Assembly: GCA_023388335.1 (NCBI GenBank)
Contig: JAEWGL010000145.1
Span: 1-29,935 of the forward strand
DNA from: Pseudomonadota bacterium
Lineage (GTDB): Bacteria > Pseudomonadota > Gammaproteobacteria > Pseudomonadales > Pseudomonadaceae
DNA length: 29,935 nt
Direction: 5' to 3'
The translations under genes and the position numbers were made by a program. The notes under the pieces were generated by a model. The model did not search any database. It was given only the letters and a program-made list of their open reading frames with translations, and was not told where the DNA came from. Of the stretch, positions 15,244 to 23,219 are shown piece after piece (within the stretch, counting starts at the first letter, position 1; each line of letters starts with the position of its first letter).

Positions 15244-15869
15244 GCGGGCCGCAGCGTATTACCCTGGCGATGACCGGCGCTTCGGGGGCGCAGTATGGCC
15301 TGCGCCTGCTCGACTGCCTGGTGCGCGAAGACCGTGAGGTGCACTTTCTGATCTCCAAGGCCGCGCAACTGGTAATGTCGACCGAGACCGACGTGCTGCT
15401 GCCGCCCAAGCCCCAGGCGATGCAGGCGTTTCTCACCGAATACACGGGCGCGGCCGCCGGACAGATTCGCGTTTATGGCAAGGAGGACTGGATGTCGCCC
15501 GTGGCCTCGGGCTCGGGCGCCCCGGCCGCCATGGTGGTCGTGCCGTGTTCGACGGGTACCCTGTCGGCCATTGCCAGCGGCGCTTGCAACAACCTCATCG
15601 AGCGCGCCGCCGACGTCACCCTCAAAGAGCGTCGCCAGCTGATCCTGGTACCGCGCGAGGCACCGCTGTCGACCATCCATTTGGAAAACATGCTCAAGCT
15701 CTCGCAGATGGGCGCCGTGATTCTGCCGGCGGCGCCGGGTTTCTATCACCAGCCGCAGACCATTGACGATCTGGTCGATTTCGTCGTGGCGCGTATCCTC
15801 AACCTGCTGGATATCCCCCAGGACATGCTCCCGCGCTGGGGCGAGCACCACCTCGGAGCGGAGGAGTGA
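15240..15869 (+). CDS. ubiX: Flavin prenyltransferase
   Basis: A 209-residue flavoprotein that prenylates FMN using dimethylallyl phosphate, making the cofactor for the UbiD decarboxylase of ubiquinone synthesis. Signatures are LAMTGASGAQYGLRLL (9-24), VVVPCSTGTLSAIASGACNNLIERAADVTLKERR and VPREAPLSTIHLENML. It starts with GTG at 15240, whose last two bases belong to the mpl stop TGA (GTGA overlap), and it ends overlapping the following lipoprotein gene in the same way, so the three genes are translated as a coupled unit. Confidence 0.95.
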   Translation: MSGPQRITLAMTGASGAQYGLRLLDCLVREDREVHFLISKAAQLVMSTETDVLLPPKPQAMQAFLTEYTGAAAGQIRVYGKEDWMSPVASGSGAPAAMVVVPCSTGTLSAIASGACNNLIERAADVTLKERRQLILVPREAPLSTIHLENMLKLSQMGAVILPAAPGFYHQPQTIDDLVDFVVARILNLLDIPQDMLPRWGEHHLGAEE

Positions 15870-16153
15870 TACGCCTGCTGGCCGGGCTGGCACTGCTGGC
15901 CCTGCTGGGCGGGTGCGCCACGGTGCGCACATTGGATGCAGCCCAGCCAGGCGCGCCCGTGGTGTATTCCGGAACCCGCCTGGACCTGTATGCCTTGCAT
16001 GGCGGCTGTTGCCCTGAAGATCGCTTCGGCGTCCCCGCGCCGGCCTACCCCGGGCTCGATCTGCCGGGGAGTGCGTTGCTGGACACCTTGCTGCTGCCAT
16101 TGTCGGTACTGACGGTGCTAGGAGTAGGGTTTCAGGCGACGGGTGGGCTGTAG
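15866..16153 (+). CDS. YceK/YidQ-type small lipoprotein
   Basis: A 95-residue protein with a lipoprotein signal peptide: MIRLLAGLALLALLGGC, lipobox LGGC, mature start CATVRTL. The body holds YSGTRLDLYALHGGCCPE and a C-terminal hydrophobic stretch with LLDTLLLPLSVLTVLG, typical of YceK/YidQ family lipoproteins of unknown function. Its place is probably the outer membrane. The GTG at 15866 overlaps the ubiX stop, and no separate promoter is visible, so it is the last gene of the mpl-ubiX unit. Confidence 0.85.
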   Translation: MIRLLAGLALLALLGGCATVRTLDAAQPGAPVVYSGTRLDLYALHGGCCPEDRFGVPAPAYPGLDLPGSALLDTLLLPLSVLTVLGVGFQATGGL

Positions 16154-16200
16154 CGGGGCAGTTATCGGTAAGTCAGAGGTATTGCGACTGCAGGTTTTAC

Positions 16201-16244
16201 GACCGCTGCACGGTCGATCGCGGGGCAAGCCCGCTCCTACACGG
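16201..16244 (+). repeat. REP element of P. putida type
   Basis: GACCGCTGCACGGTC (16201-16215) forms a 5-base stem, and GCGGGGCAAGCCCGC (16220-16234) a second, followed by TCCTACACGG. The core GCGGGGCAAGCCCGCTCCTA is the common P. putida REP sequence. It lies between two convergent units and may act as a transcription barrier. The rest of the 140-base gap shows nothing else. Confidence 0.8.
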
Positions 16245-16294
16245 GAAGCGCTGGAGCACGCAGCCGCAGGGACGCCCCGCTGTCTTAGGAGGGG

Positions 16295-16936
16295 TCATTT
16301 CCCCAACCTACGCAACTCATCCGACTCTACGATCCGTATCCCATCCTGCTCTTCCAGCGCCAGGCGCCATAGGGCGCGGGCCAGTTGGCAGGCTTCGATG
16401 CCGCGGAACTTGCCGGGAATCAGCCGCGACAACGAGCCAGCCACCTGTTCCGCCAGGCGGGGTTCGAGACGCTCGCCAAGCAGCAGCGAGGGCCGGGCGA
16501 TGGTGAGCTGCGGCCAGTCCTGGGCTTTGAGTGCCTCTTCCATTTCGCCTTTGACCCGGTTGTAGAAGATCGTCGATTGCGCATCGGCGCCAATCGCACT
16601 GACCACCAGCAGGTGTCGCGCGCCGAGCTCTCGGGCGCGCTTGCTGAACGCCACGACCATGTCCAGGTCGACAGCGCGAAAGGCCGATTCTGACCCGGCC
16701 TGCTTGAGCGTCGTACCCAGACAGCAGAAGGCGATGTCGACCCGACCGCCCAGTTGGGGGAGGAAAACCGCCGGGTCGCCGACCGGGTTCTCCAGGTGCG
16801 GATGCTCGGCCAGCGGGCGCCGCGTCGGGGCCAACACCCGGCTGATGGTAGGTTCGTTGAGCAACCGGTCGAGCAGGTGTTCACCCGTCAACCCCGTGGC
16901 TCCGGCAAGCAGTACATGCTGAGGCGTCAAGTACAT
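16295..16936 (-). CDS. NAD(P)-binding oxidoreductase, NmrA/HTATIP2-like
   Basis: A 213-residue atypical short-chain dehydrogenase-like protein. A Rossmann motif GATGLTG occupies residues 12-18, the second cofactor strand reads VLAPTRRPL, and DIAFCCLGTT is typical of the HTATIP2/YbjT-like group. Y125-x-x-x-K129 (YNRVKGE) is the catalytic-type pair. The substrate is unknown; related proteins sense NADPH or modify electron-transfer partners. It starts 26 bases after the stop of the MORN-C13 lipoprotein gene, with AGGGAGAG at proper distance, so the two may be co-transcribed. Its place beside ubiX is, as I recall, conserved in P. aeruginosa. Confidence 0.85.
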   Translation of the reverse strand: MYLTPQHVLLAGATGLTGEHLLDRLLNEPTISRVLAPTRRPLAEHPHLENPVGDPAVFLPQLGGRVDIAFCCLGTTLKQAGSESAFRAVDLDMVVAFSKRARELGARHLLVVSAIGADAQSTIFYNRVKGEMEEALKAQDWPQLTIARPSLLLGERLEPRLAEQVAGSLSRLIPGKFRGIEACQLARALWRLALEEQDGIRIVESDELRRLGK

Positions 16937-16962
16937 GATGTCTCTCCCTTGTTACAGTCAGC

Positions 16963-18696
16963 TTAGTGGCTGGCAGGTTGTTTGTCCTGCTCCACCGGCG
17001 CTGGAGGTGCATCATTGCGCAAGGCTTCCTGGGCCTGCTGCCGGCGCAACCGCTGCCAATGCGCGAGCACCGCGGGCGGGGCCCAGAGCTGGGGCTCCGA
17101 GGCCTCGAAGCCTTCGCTTCGTTCTCGTTCGGCAACACTGGCGCGGGCCAGTTCAAACGCTTGTTTCAGGTCGTCGGTCTGGTTCAGGGCCTGGGCGAAC
17201 AGGGCATCGCCGAAGTAGGTGAAATCAGCTTCCTCGGAGCAGCCGAAGGACACTCGGTCTGGCCGGGCGGCGGTCATGATCAGTGTGCGTTCGTCCTTGA
17301 GCGGCGCGATGTAGCCGCCTGAATAGCAGGCGGAGACGACAACGATCTTGTCTCGGTGCTTCAGCGGCGCCAAGGCATTGGCGAGTTCGTTGGCAGACAG
17401 GTCGGCCAGTTGCAAGCGCGGCTGATCCAGTACCAGCTGGTGGTCCTGGCTGCCGTGGCTGGTCAGGTAGACGAACACCAGGTCTTCCGGCCCGCTGCGG
17501 TCGGCCAGGGCCTGGGCAGCGCGGGTGAGGTTTTCGCGAGTGGCCATGGGGCGATCGGCCAAGTGGTCGCGATGGTTGGCCAGCGTGACCTGGCCGCGGG
17601 CACCGAAGCGTACCTTGAGCAGGTTGCTGACGTAGTCGGCTTCACGCAGGAACACGCTCTGCTGGCCATCGCCGGCCAGCACCAGGCTGTACAGCTCGAT
17701 CGGCGGCCTGGAGCGGGGAAGGCTGCCCAGCGCCTGTTCCAGCAGCTTGCCCTGATTCAGGAGGGCAAGTTCCAGCGGGTCGGGCAGCAGCTTGCCCTGT
17801 TCGTCGCGCGTGCGCAGGCCGTTGACCCAGAAGCCGCCTTCGACACGGCCATCGCTGTGGGTCAGGCGCCCATGGCCCTGGTAGGCGTCATTGTCGAAAC
17901 CCCCGACGTACAGGCTGCCGTCGGCCAATTGCAGGCGGCCATTGCCCGAGAAGCGCCAGTCCCGGAACGTGCCCTTGTAACGACTGCCATCGCTGCCGAG
18001 CAGCTCGCTTTCGCCCGTGAGCGAGCCGTCCTCGAATTCGCCGATCCACACGTCGCCGTCGGCGTTTTCATAGCGCCCGCGCCCCTCGAGGCGGTTGTCC
18101 TTGAACTCGCCGATGTATTGTTCCCCCTCGGCGCTGTTGAACGTCCCGCTGCCTTGCAGTTGGCCATCGACGAAGCGGCCGCTGAACTGATTGCCGCTGA
18201 CGTCGCTGCGCACCCCGGCGCCATTGGGCTTGCCCCGGGCGAACAGGCCCTGGTAGCTGCTGCCGTCGGCGAGGTCGAGCTGGCCGGCACCGTCGTACTG
18301 GTCATCCTTGAACTGGCCGCGGTACAGCAACTCTGGCTCTTGGAGCGTGCCTTCGCCATCCCGGCGCCCGTGCTTGAAGGTGCCGCTGTAGTGGCTGGCC
18401 GAGGTGCTCAGAGTGCCCAGGCCATGGAACAAACCCTCGACGAATTGGCCGCGATAGACCTCGCCGTTGCTGCCGTGCCATTCGCCCTGGCCATGCCACT
18501 GGCCGTTGCGGAAGGTGCCTTGGTACCAGCTGCCATTGGGATAGTCGATGCGTCCCTCGCCCTGCAGCAGGCCATTGACCACTTCACCGCGGTAGCGGCC
18601 GCCATCGGGCAGGCGCGCGTCCGGTGGTGACAACGGCTCACCGTCGCCACAGGCGGCGAGCAGCAGGATCAGGGCAAGAGGAACAAGTGGGCGCAT
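16963..18696 (-). CDS. MORN-repeat lipoprotein with C13/caspase-like cysteine peptidase domain
   Basis: A 577-residue fusion. Residues 1-16 are a lipoprotein signal peptide with lipobox LAAC (C16), followed by G-D. Residues 34-293 hold about eleven MORN repeats, many in exact 23-residue register (YxGxFxxGxxxGxGxxxxxDG). Residues 333-545 are a clan CD peptidase domain: H414 in VYLTSHGSQD and C457 in VVVSACYSGG match the His/Cys dyad of C13/caspase-like enzymes. The C-terminus is Gln/Pro-rich. The protein should sit on the periplasmic face of a membrane; its substrate is unknown. The ATG at 18696 was chosen because the signal peptide starts there. It is upstream of the NAD(P)-binding gene. The family is annotated as C13 peptidase in Pseudomonas; the MORN role (membrane or protein contact) is inference. 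Confidence 0.88.
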   Translation of the reverse strand: MRPLVPLALILLLAACGDGEPLSPPDARLPDGGRYRGEVVNGLLQGEGRIDYPNGSWYQGTFRNGQWHGQGEWHGSNGEVYRGQFVEGLFHGLGTLSTSASHYSGTFKHGRRDGEGTLQEPELLYRGQFKDDQYDGAGQLDLADGSSYQGLFARGKPNGAGVRSDVSGNQFSGRFVDGQLQGSGTFNSAEGEQYIGEFKDNRLEGRGRYENADGDVWIGEFEDGSLTGESELLGSDGSRYKGTFRDWRFSGNGRLQLADGSLYVGGFDNDAYQGHGRLTHSDGRVEGGFWVNGLRTRDEQGKLLPDPLELALLNQGKLLEQALGSLPRSRPPIELYSLVLAGDGQQSVFLREADYVSNLLKVRFGARGQVTLANHRDHLADRPMATRENLTRAAQALADRSGPEDLVFVYLTSHGSQDHQLVLDQPRLQLADLSANELANALAPLKHRDKIVVVSACYSGGYIAPLKDERTLIMTAARPDRVSFGCSEEADFTYFGDALFAQALNQTDDLKQAFELARASVAERERSEGFEASEPQLWAPPAVLAHWQRLRRQQAQEALRNDAPPAPVEQDKQPASH

Positions 18697-18744
18697 GGCA
18701 GGGTCCGAAGCAGTTAGGCCCCGAGTATGCCGCACAATGCGTGG

Positions 18745-18770
18745 GCTGAAACAGCCGGGGCTGTTTCAGC
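18745..18770 (-). terminator. Long hairpin after the MaoC gene, probable terminator
   Basis: GCTGAAACAGCC (18745-18756) and GGCTGTTTCAGC (18759-18770) are a perfect 12-base inverted repeat, 11 bases beyond the minus-strand MaoC stop. No T-run follows, so Rho-independent action is uncertain; it could also mark the end of transcript by mRNA protection. Confidence 0.5.
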
Positions 18771-18781
18771 AGGTAGCAACT

Positions 18782-19237
18782 TCAGACGAAACAGAGCGAC
18801 AGCGGCTCGGCAACGTAGGCTGGTTTTTCCTCGCCCTCGATCTCCAGGGTGGCGGTGGCCTTGAGTAGCCATTGGCCGGCTTTCTTTTCGGTGACCTCGA
18901 CCAGCTCGACCTTCAGGCGCACGCGGCTGTCGACCTTCACCGGCTGGATGAAACGCACGCTGTCCAGGCCGTAGTTGACGACCATCTTCAACCCTTGCGG
19001 CAGGACCAGGATGTCCTCCATCAGCTTGGGGATCAGCGACAACGTCAGAAAACCATGGGCGATGGTGCTACCGAAGGGGGTCTGGGCCGCCTTCTGCGGG
19101 TCGACGTGAATGAACTGGAAATCCCCCGTGGCTTCAGCGAACAGGTTGATGCGCGCCTGATCGATCTTCAACCATTCGGAACGTCCCAGTTCCTTGCCAA
19201 CATACTCAGACAACGCTGCAACAGGTACATAGGGCAT
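18782..19237 (-). CDS. MaoC-like hotdog-fold hydratase
   Basis: A 151-residue (R)-specific enoyl-CoA hydratase-like protein. The hydratase-2 motif is present as FAEATGDFQFIHVDPQKAA (33-51), with catalytic D39 and H44, followed by GSTIAHGFLTLSL. Such proteins hydrate trans-2-enoyl-CoA, often in fatty acid breakdown or polyhydroxyalkanoate supply; the actual substrate cannot be told. The ATG at 19237 has GGAGAG upstream and starts at the usual point of the family; longer readings are not family-like. It is divergent from lrgA. Confidence 0.9.
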   Translation of the reverse strand: MPYVPVAALSEYVGKELGRSEWLKIDQARINLFAEATGDFQFIHVDPQKAAQTPFGSTIAHGFLTLSLIPKLMEDILVLPQGLKMVVNYGLDSVRFIQPVKVDSRVRLKVELVEVTEKKAGQWLLKATATLEIEGEEKPAYVAEPLSLCFV

Positions 19238-19364
19238 CGCGACTCTCCAGATTGTCATTGCGGTTCGAGTGGTAGGAGCGTTGAAGATCAGCACGCCCCA
19301 GGGATGAGGTCAAGACGCCATACAATCGGCGAATACCGGGTTATAGCGGCTTGCCTGGCATGCT

Positions 19365-19370
19365 TATAAT
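19365..19370 (+). promoter_or_regulatory. Likely -10 box for lrgAB
   Basis: TATAAT preceded by TGCT, 25 bases before the lrgA ATG. No good -35 hexamer at the usual distance; the TG two bases upstream is close to an extended -10. Confidence 0.5.
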
Positions 19371-19395
19371 GGCCGCCGGGCTGAAGGAGATCCTT

Positions 19396-19758
19396 ATGCT
19401 GTTGCGTGGTTTGACCTGGCTGGTGCTGTTTCAGCTGCTGGGTACGGCGATCAATCATCTGCTGGTACCGATCCTGCCGGGGCCGATCATCGGCCTGTTG
19501 CTGTTGCTGGTATTCCTGATGGTGCGAGGCGAGGTGGGCAAGCCACTGAACGAGGCGGCCGGCAGCCTGCTGCGCTATCTGCCGTTGCTGCTGGTGCCGC
19601 CCGCAGTGGGGGTGATGGTGTACGCCAAGGACATCGCCGCCGATTTCTGGGCCATCGTCGGCGCCCTGGTGATTTCAGCCTTGCTGACCCTGGTCTTCGT
19701 GGGCGTGCTGATGCAGCGGCTCATCCATCGCCAGGGCAAGTACGAGGAGCGGCCATGA
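19396..19758 (+). CDS. lrgA: CidA/LrgA family membrane protein
   Basis: A 120-residue protein with four hydrophobic helices. It has the holin-like CidA/LrgA features LVPILPGPIIGLLLLL and RYLPLLLVPPAVGVMVY. In other bacteria the pair LrgA-LrgB or CidA-CidB influences murein hydrolase activity and the export of small metabolites such as pyruvate. ATG at 19396 follows AAGGAG at good distance. Its stop overlaps the lrgB start (ATGATG region), so the pair is coupled. Which of the two names applies (Cid or Lrg) cannot be decided here. Confidence 0.9.
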   Translation: MLLRGLTWLVLFQLLGTAINHLLVPILPGPIIGLLLLLVFLMVRGEVGKPLNEAAGSLLRYLPLLLVPPAVGVMVYAKDIAADFWAIVGALVISALLTLVFVGVLMQRLIHRQGKYEERP

Positions 19759-20471
19759 TGCTCGACTGGCAAGGCGCGATCGATGCAGTCGTCCATCATC
19801 CGCTGTTCGGCATCGGCATCACCCTGGGCGCGTACCAGGTGGTGCTGGCAGCCTACGAGAAAACCCGCTGGATCTTCCTGCAGCCGGTGCTGGTGTCGAT
19901 GCTGCTGGTGATCGGCGTGCTGGTGGCCTGTGGCATCAGCTACGGTGAGTATCGCAAGAGCACCGAGATCATGAACATCCTCCTGGGCCCGGCGACCGTT
20001 GCCCTGGCCGTGCCCCTGTACCTGAACCTGCGGCGCATTCGCCAGCTGTTCTGGCCGATATTTACTACGCTGGTAGTCGGAGGCCTGTTCGCTACCCTGG
20101 CTTGTGTGCTGCTGGGCTGGTGGTTCGGTGCTGAGCACATGATCCTGATGACCATGGCGCCCAAATCGGTGACGTCGCCGATTGCCATGCTGGTGGCCGA
20201 GCAGATCGGCGGCGTGGCGGCCCTGGCCGCGGTGTTCGTGCTGCTCACCGGGGTGATCGGGGCCATTTTCGGCCCGGCGTTGCTGAGCCGCTTTGGCGTG
20301 CTCAGCCCCGAGGCGCGAGGCATGTCGCTGGGTATCACCGCGCATGCCGTGGGCACCTCGGTGGCGTTGCAGGAAAGTGACGAGTGCGGCGCCTTTGCCG
20401 CGCTGGCGATGAGCCTGATGGGCGTGGCCACGGCGGTGTTCCTGCCGCTGGCGGTCAGTCTGGTGGCTTGA
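19755..20471 (+). CDS. lrgB: LrgB/CidB family membrane protein
   Basis: A 238-residue polytopic partner of LrgA. Typical blocks are FGIGITLGAYQ, LLGPATVALAVPLYLN, MTMAPKSVTSPIAML and GITAHAVGTSVALQESDECGAFAALAMSLMG near the end. The ATG at 19755 overlaps the end of lrgA by four bases. The pair is proposed to control murein hydrolase export or activity; in this window it lies among several envelope genes. Confidence 0.94.
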   Translation: MMLDWQGAIDAVVHHPLFGIGITLGAYQVVLAAYEKTRWIFLQPVLVSMLLVIGVLVACGISYGEYRKSTEIMNILLGPATVALAVPLYLNLRRIRQLFWPIFTTLVVGGLFATLACVLLGWWFGAEHMILMTMAPKSVTSPIAMLVAEQIGGVAALAAVFVLLTGVIGAIFGPALLSRFGVLSPEARGMSLGITAHAVGTSVALQESDECGAFAALAMSLMGVATAVFLPLAVSLVA

Positions 20472-20480
20472 GGATGTGAT

Positions 20481-21071
20481 ATGACGCTACCGCTGTTTCC
20501 CCTCAATACCGTGCTGTTTCCTGGCTGCATGCTCGACCTGCAGATCTTCGAGGCGCGCTACCTGGACATGATTGGCCGCTGCATGAAGCAGGGCGGTGGT
20601 TTTGGTGTGGTGTGCATTCTCGAAGGCGAGCAAGTCGGCAAGGCGCCCGAGGGCGTGGCCTCGATCGGTTGCGAAGCGCTGATCCGTGATTTCCAGCAGC
20701 AGGACAATGGCCTGCTTGGCATTCGTGTCGAAGGCGCGCGGCGTTTTCGCGTCGAGCAGACCGACGTGCAGAAGGACCAGTTGCTGCTGGGCGAGGTGCA
20801 CTGGTTGCCCGAGCGGCCGGACAGCCCACTGGTCGAGCACGACGACGACCTGCTGGCGCTGCTCCTGGCCCTGGGCGAACACCCGATGGTTGCCGCCCTG
20901 GACATGCCCACGGCGGTGAGCGGGCAGCAGTCGCTGGCCAACCAGCTGGCCTACCTGTTGCCCTTCATCGAGGAAGACAAGCTCGACCTGCTGGCCATCG
21001 ATGCGCCGCAGCAGCGCCTGGAGGCGATCCAGACGCTGCTCGAGCGTATCCAGGGCGAACTCTTCGCCTGA
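20481..21071 (+). CDS. Lon N-terminal (substrate-binding) domain protein
   Basis: A 196-residue stand-alone LON substrate-binding domain without ATPase or protease parts. It opens with MTLPLFPLNTVLFPGCMLDLQIFEARYLDMI, the characteristic start, followed by GGGFGVVCI and IGCEALIRDF. The role of these short proteins is not settled; they could bind proteins or regulate proteolysis. ATG has GAGG eight bases upstream and lies nine bases after lrgB, so it can be the third gene of that operon. It ends nine bases from the convergent DedA-PAP2 gene. Confidence 0.92.
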   Translation: MTLPLFPLNTVLFPGCMLDLQIFEARYLDMIGRCMKQGGGFGVVCILEGEQVGKAPEGVASIGCEALIRDFQQQDNGLLGIRVEGARRFRVEQTDVQKDQLLLGEVHWLPERPDSPLVEHDDDLLALLLALGEHPMVAALDMPTAVSGQQSLANQLAYLLPFIEEDKLDLLAIDAPQQRLEAIQTLLERIQGELFA

Positions 21072-21080
21072 CCGGGGCGC

Positions 21081-22397
21081 CTAATACTGATAACGCAGCA
21101 GCGCCTGGGGCAGGGCGTGCAGGGCGAAGAACGCCAGCAAGGCCACGCACGCTGGCAACACCAGCCACCATACCCGCAAGGGCAAGGCATTGAGTGGCTG
21201 GCGGTATTGCACCAGCGTCAGGCTGACGGCGCAGATGCAGCAGGCCAGCATCGCCCCGGCGAGAATGTCGGTTGGCCAATGCGCCCCCAGGTAGACCCGT
21301 GACAGCGCGATCGAAAGCGCCGGCAGGCACCCGAGCAGGATCCAGGTCAGGCGCATCCGCGGCGGTTGGCCGCGCCCGGCGAGCACCGCCAGGGCCAGGA
21401 AGAAGGCAAAGGACGCCGAGCTATGCCCGCTGGGCATGCTGTAGGTGGTCAATGGGTCGCTGAGGATCTCCGGACGGGCGCGGGCGAACAGCCATTTCAG
21501 GCTGCCGTTGGCCATGGCCGTGCCGATCAGCGTGGCGCCGGCGAACAGGGCATGGCGCCATTGCCGGGCGACCAGCAGCAGGCCAATCAGCAAGCCGCCC
21601 AGGAAGAACTGAGTGCGGAAGTCGCCGAGTCGGGTGATCAGCACCACGCTGCCGTCGATGGCCTTGCTGCGGTGTTCCTGGATCAGGGTCATCAGGCCCT
21701 GATCGAATTCATGCAGGTGTGTCCAGCCGAAAAACAGGCCGGCCAGCGCCAGCAGGCTGACCGCGGCGATCAGGCGGGTGCCGTGGCGATGACTGCGCAG
21801 GCTGCTGTTGATGCTCAAGCCCACCAGCACGGCCAGGCCCGCGGCGATGATGCCGGCGTCCAGCCAGAAACCTTCCGGCAATGGCAGGCGCATGGCGGCG
21901 CCCGTGGCCCAGCCGGGCAGCAGGTACGCCACCGACCATCCGGCCCCTGCCAGCACGCTGACGGCGATGAAGCGCGGCAGCGGCATGTCGAACATGCCCG
22001 CGACCATGGGCAGCATCGGCCTGAGCGGGCCGATGAAACGCCCGACCAACAGGCTGGCGATGCCATAGCGCTGGAAATAGGTTTCCGCGCTGCCGATCCA
22101 CTCGGGATGATGACGGATAAAGGGCAGGCGACGGATGTTCTGGTGGAAGCGGCGGCCCAGGGTGTAGGACAACGCATCGCCCAACATGCCGCCGAAGAAC
22201 CCCAGCAGCAGCGTCTCGCTCAGCGACAATGCGCCGCTTCCCGCCAGCACCGCGACCGCGAACAGCAACACGGTACCCGGCACGATGACCCCAGCAATCG
22301 CCAGGCATTCGATACAGGCCACCACAAAGATTGCCACGCCAAGCCACTGCGGATTGGCGCTGAGCCAGCCGGTCAGGCTGTCGAGCCATTGGCCCAT
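21081..22397 (-). CDS. DedA-PAP2 fusion membrane protein
   Basis: A 438-residue two-domain inner-membrane protein. Residues 1-200 are DedA-like: E30 and PG at 40-41 in ECLAIAGVIVPGTVLLF, GDALSYTLGRR (73-83), VGRFIGPLRPMLPMVAG (118-134). Residues about 240-430 are a PAP2 lipid phosphatase with all three motifs: K301...R308-P309, P322-S-G-H325, and S366-R367...H373...D377. The DedA part may translocate a lipid phosphate and the phosphatase part dephosphorylate a lipid pyrophosphate; recycling of undecaprenyl pyrophosphate or phosphatidic acid is possible. ATG at 22397 has AAGGAAG upstream. It starts four bases after mpg, and the pair is an operon. Confidence 0.93.
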   Translation of the reverse strand: MGQWLDSLTGWLSANPQWLGVAIFVVACIECLAIAGVIVPGTVLLFAVAVLAGSGALSLSETLLLGFFGGMLGDALSYTLGRRFHQNIRRLPFIRHHPEWIGSAETYFQRYGIASLLVGRFIGPLRPMLPMVAGMFDMPLPRFIAVSVLAGAGWSVAYLLPGWATGAAMRLPLPEGFWLDAGIIAAGLAVLVGLSINSSLRSHRHGTRLIAAVSLLALAGLFFGWTHLHEFDQGLMTLIQEHRSKAIDGSVVLITRLGDFRTQFFLGGLLIGLLLVARQWRHALFAGATLIGTAMANGSLKWLFARARPEILSDPLTTYSMPSGHSSASFAFFLALAVLAGRGQPPRMRLTWILLGCLPALSIALSRVYLGAHWPTDILAGAMLACCICAVSLTLVQYRQPLNALPLRVWWLVLPACVALLAFFALHALPQALLRYQY

Positions 22398-22401
22398 GGT
22401 G

Positions 22402-23094
22402 TCAGCTTCCTTGTTCCAGGATGAAATAATCGCGCCCTTCGACTTGCCCTCGACGCAGCGGGTTCCGTGTGCAGTGGCGAGCGAATTCGGCATCGACGAA
22501 GCGATAGAGCAAGTGCTCGTCGCGGCCATGGGGAATACCGAGGCGGGTGCTCTGAATAATTTGTTTCACTTTGATACCGCTGTCCTCGACGTACAGCCGT
22601 TGCGGGTCGAAGCGCTGGCCGTCCCAGTGCGGCACTTTCAGACCCAGCGCCTTGCACAGAAGAGTCTGGCCGGCACACAGGCGCTCTGGTGGGCGCAGCT
22701 GGCCGGCGGCATCGGGGTTGTTCAACTGCATCTGCGCCAGGCTGTTGGCGTCCGATACGGCGTCCAGCCAGGGGTAAGCCGACTTGATCAGCACGGCATT
22801 GCCGGGGCCATGGGCACTGAAATTCAGCGAATCGCCACCCCGGGCGTAATACATGTAGATGTGACCGCCATCGAGGAACAGCGCCTTGCGCTTTTCTGTA
22901 TAGCCAAGCGACGCGTGGCTGCCCTTGTCGGACAGGTAGTAGGCCTCGGTCTCGATGATCCGCGCCGCCAGCCAGAGATCGCCGTGGCGATGACGGATCA
23001 CCTTGCCCAGCAAGGCCTTGGCGAGCGTCTGGGCATCGCGGTCGAAGAAAGTATCGGGCAGGGCCCGGATGGGGCAGGGGACGGTATCTGGCAT
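22402..23094 (-). CDS. mpg: 3-methyladenine DNA glycosylase (AAG/MPG type)
   Basis: A 230-residue base-excision enzyme of the AAG/MPG family, removing alkylated purines from DNA. Blocks include LGKVIRHRHGDLWLAARIIETEAYY with catalytic-region glutamate (IIETEAYY), GSHASLGYTEKRKALFLDGGHIYMYYARG, GNAVLIKSAYP and GPGNA; all fit the mammalian-type fold rather than AlkA or Tag. It overlaps no other gene; the lipid-phosphatase fusion gene follows after four bases. The ribosome site before the ATG at 23094 is weak. No Ada-like regulator lies nearby. Confidence 0.94.
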   Translation of the reverse strand: MPDTVPCPIRALPDTFFDRDAQTLAKALLGKVIRHRHGDLWLAARIIETEAYYLSDKGSHASLGYTEKRKALFLDGGHIYMYYARGGDSLNFSAHGPGNAVLIKSAYPWLDAVSDANSLAQMQLNNPDAAGQLRPPERLCAGQTLLCKALGLKVPHWDGQRFDPQRLYVEDSGIKVKQIIQSTRLGIPHGRDEHLLYRFVDAEFARHCTRNPLRRGQVEGRDYFILEQGS

Positions 23095-23219
23095 GCGGTG
23101 AGTTCACGGATGGAAAGGGGTGAGGATAGCAATTTATAGGTGCTTCGCGGTCTGGCGGTAAGGCACCGGGGGGTGGGATTGGGTGATGGCCACCAAGCGC
23201 ATGCCGTGGGGTGCTCTGG

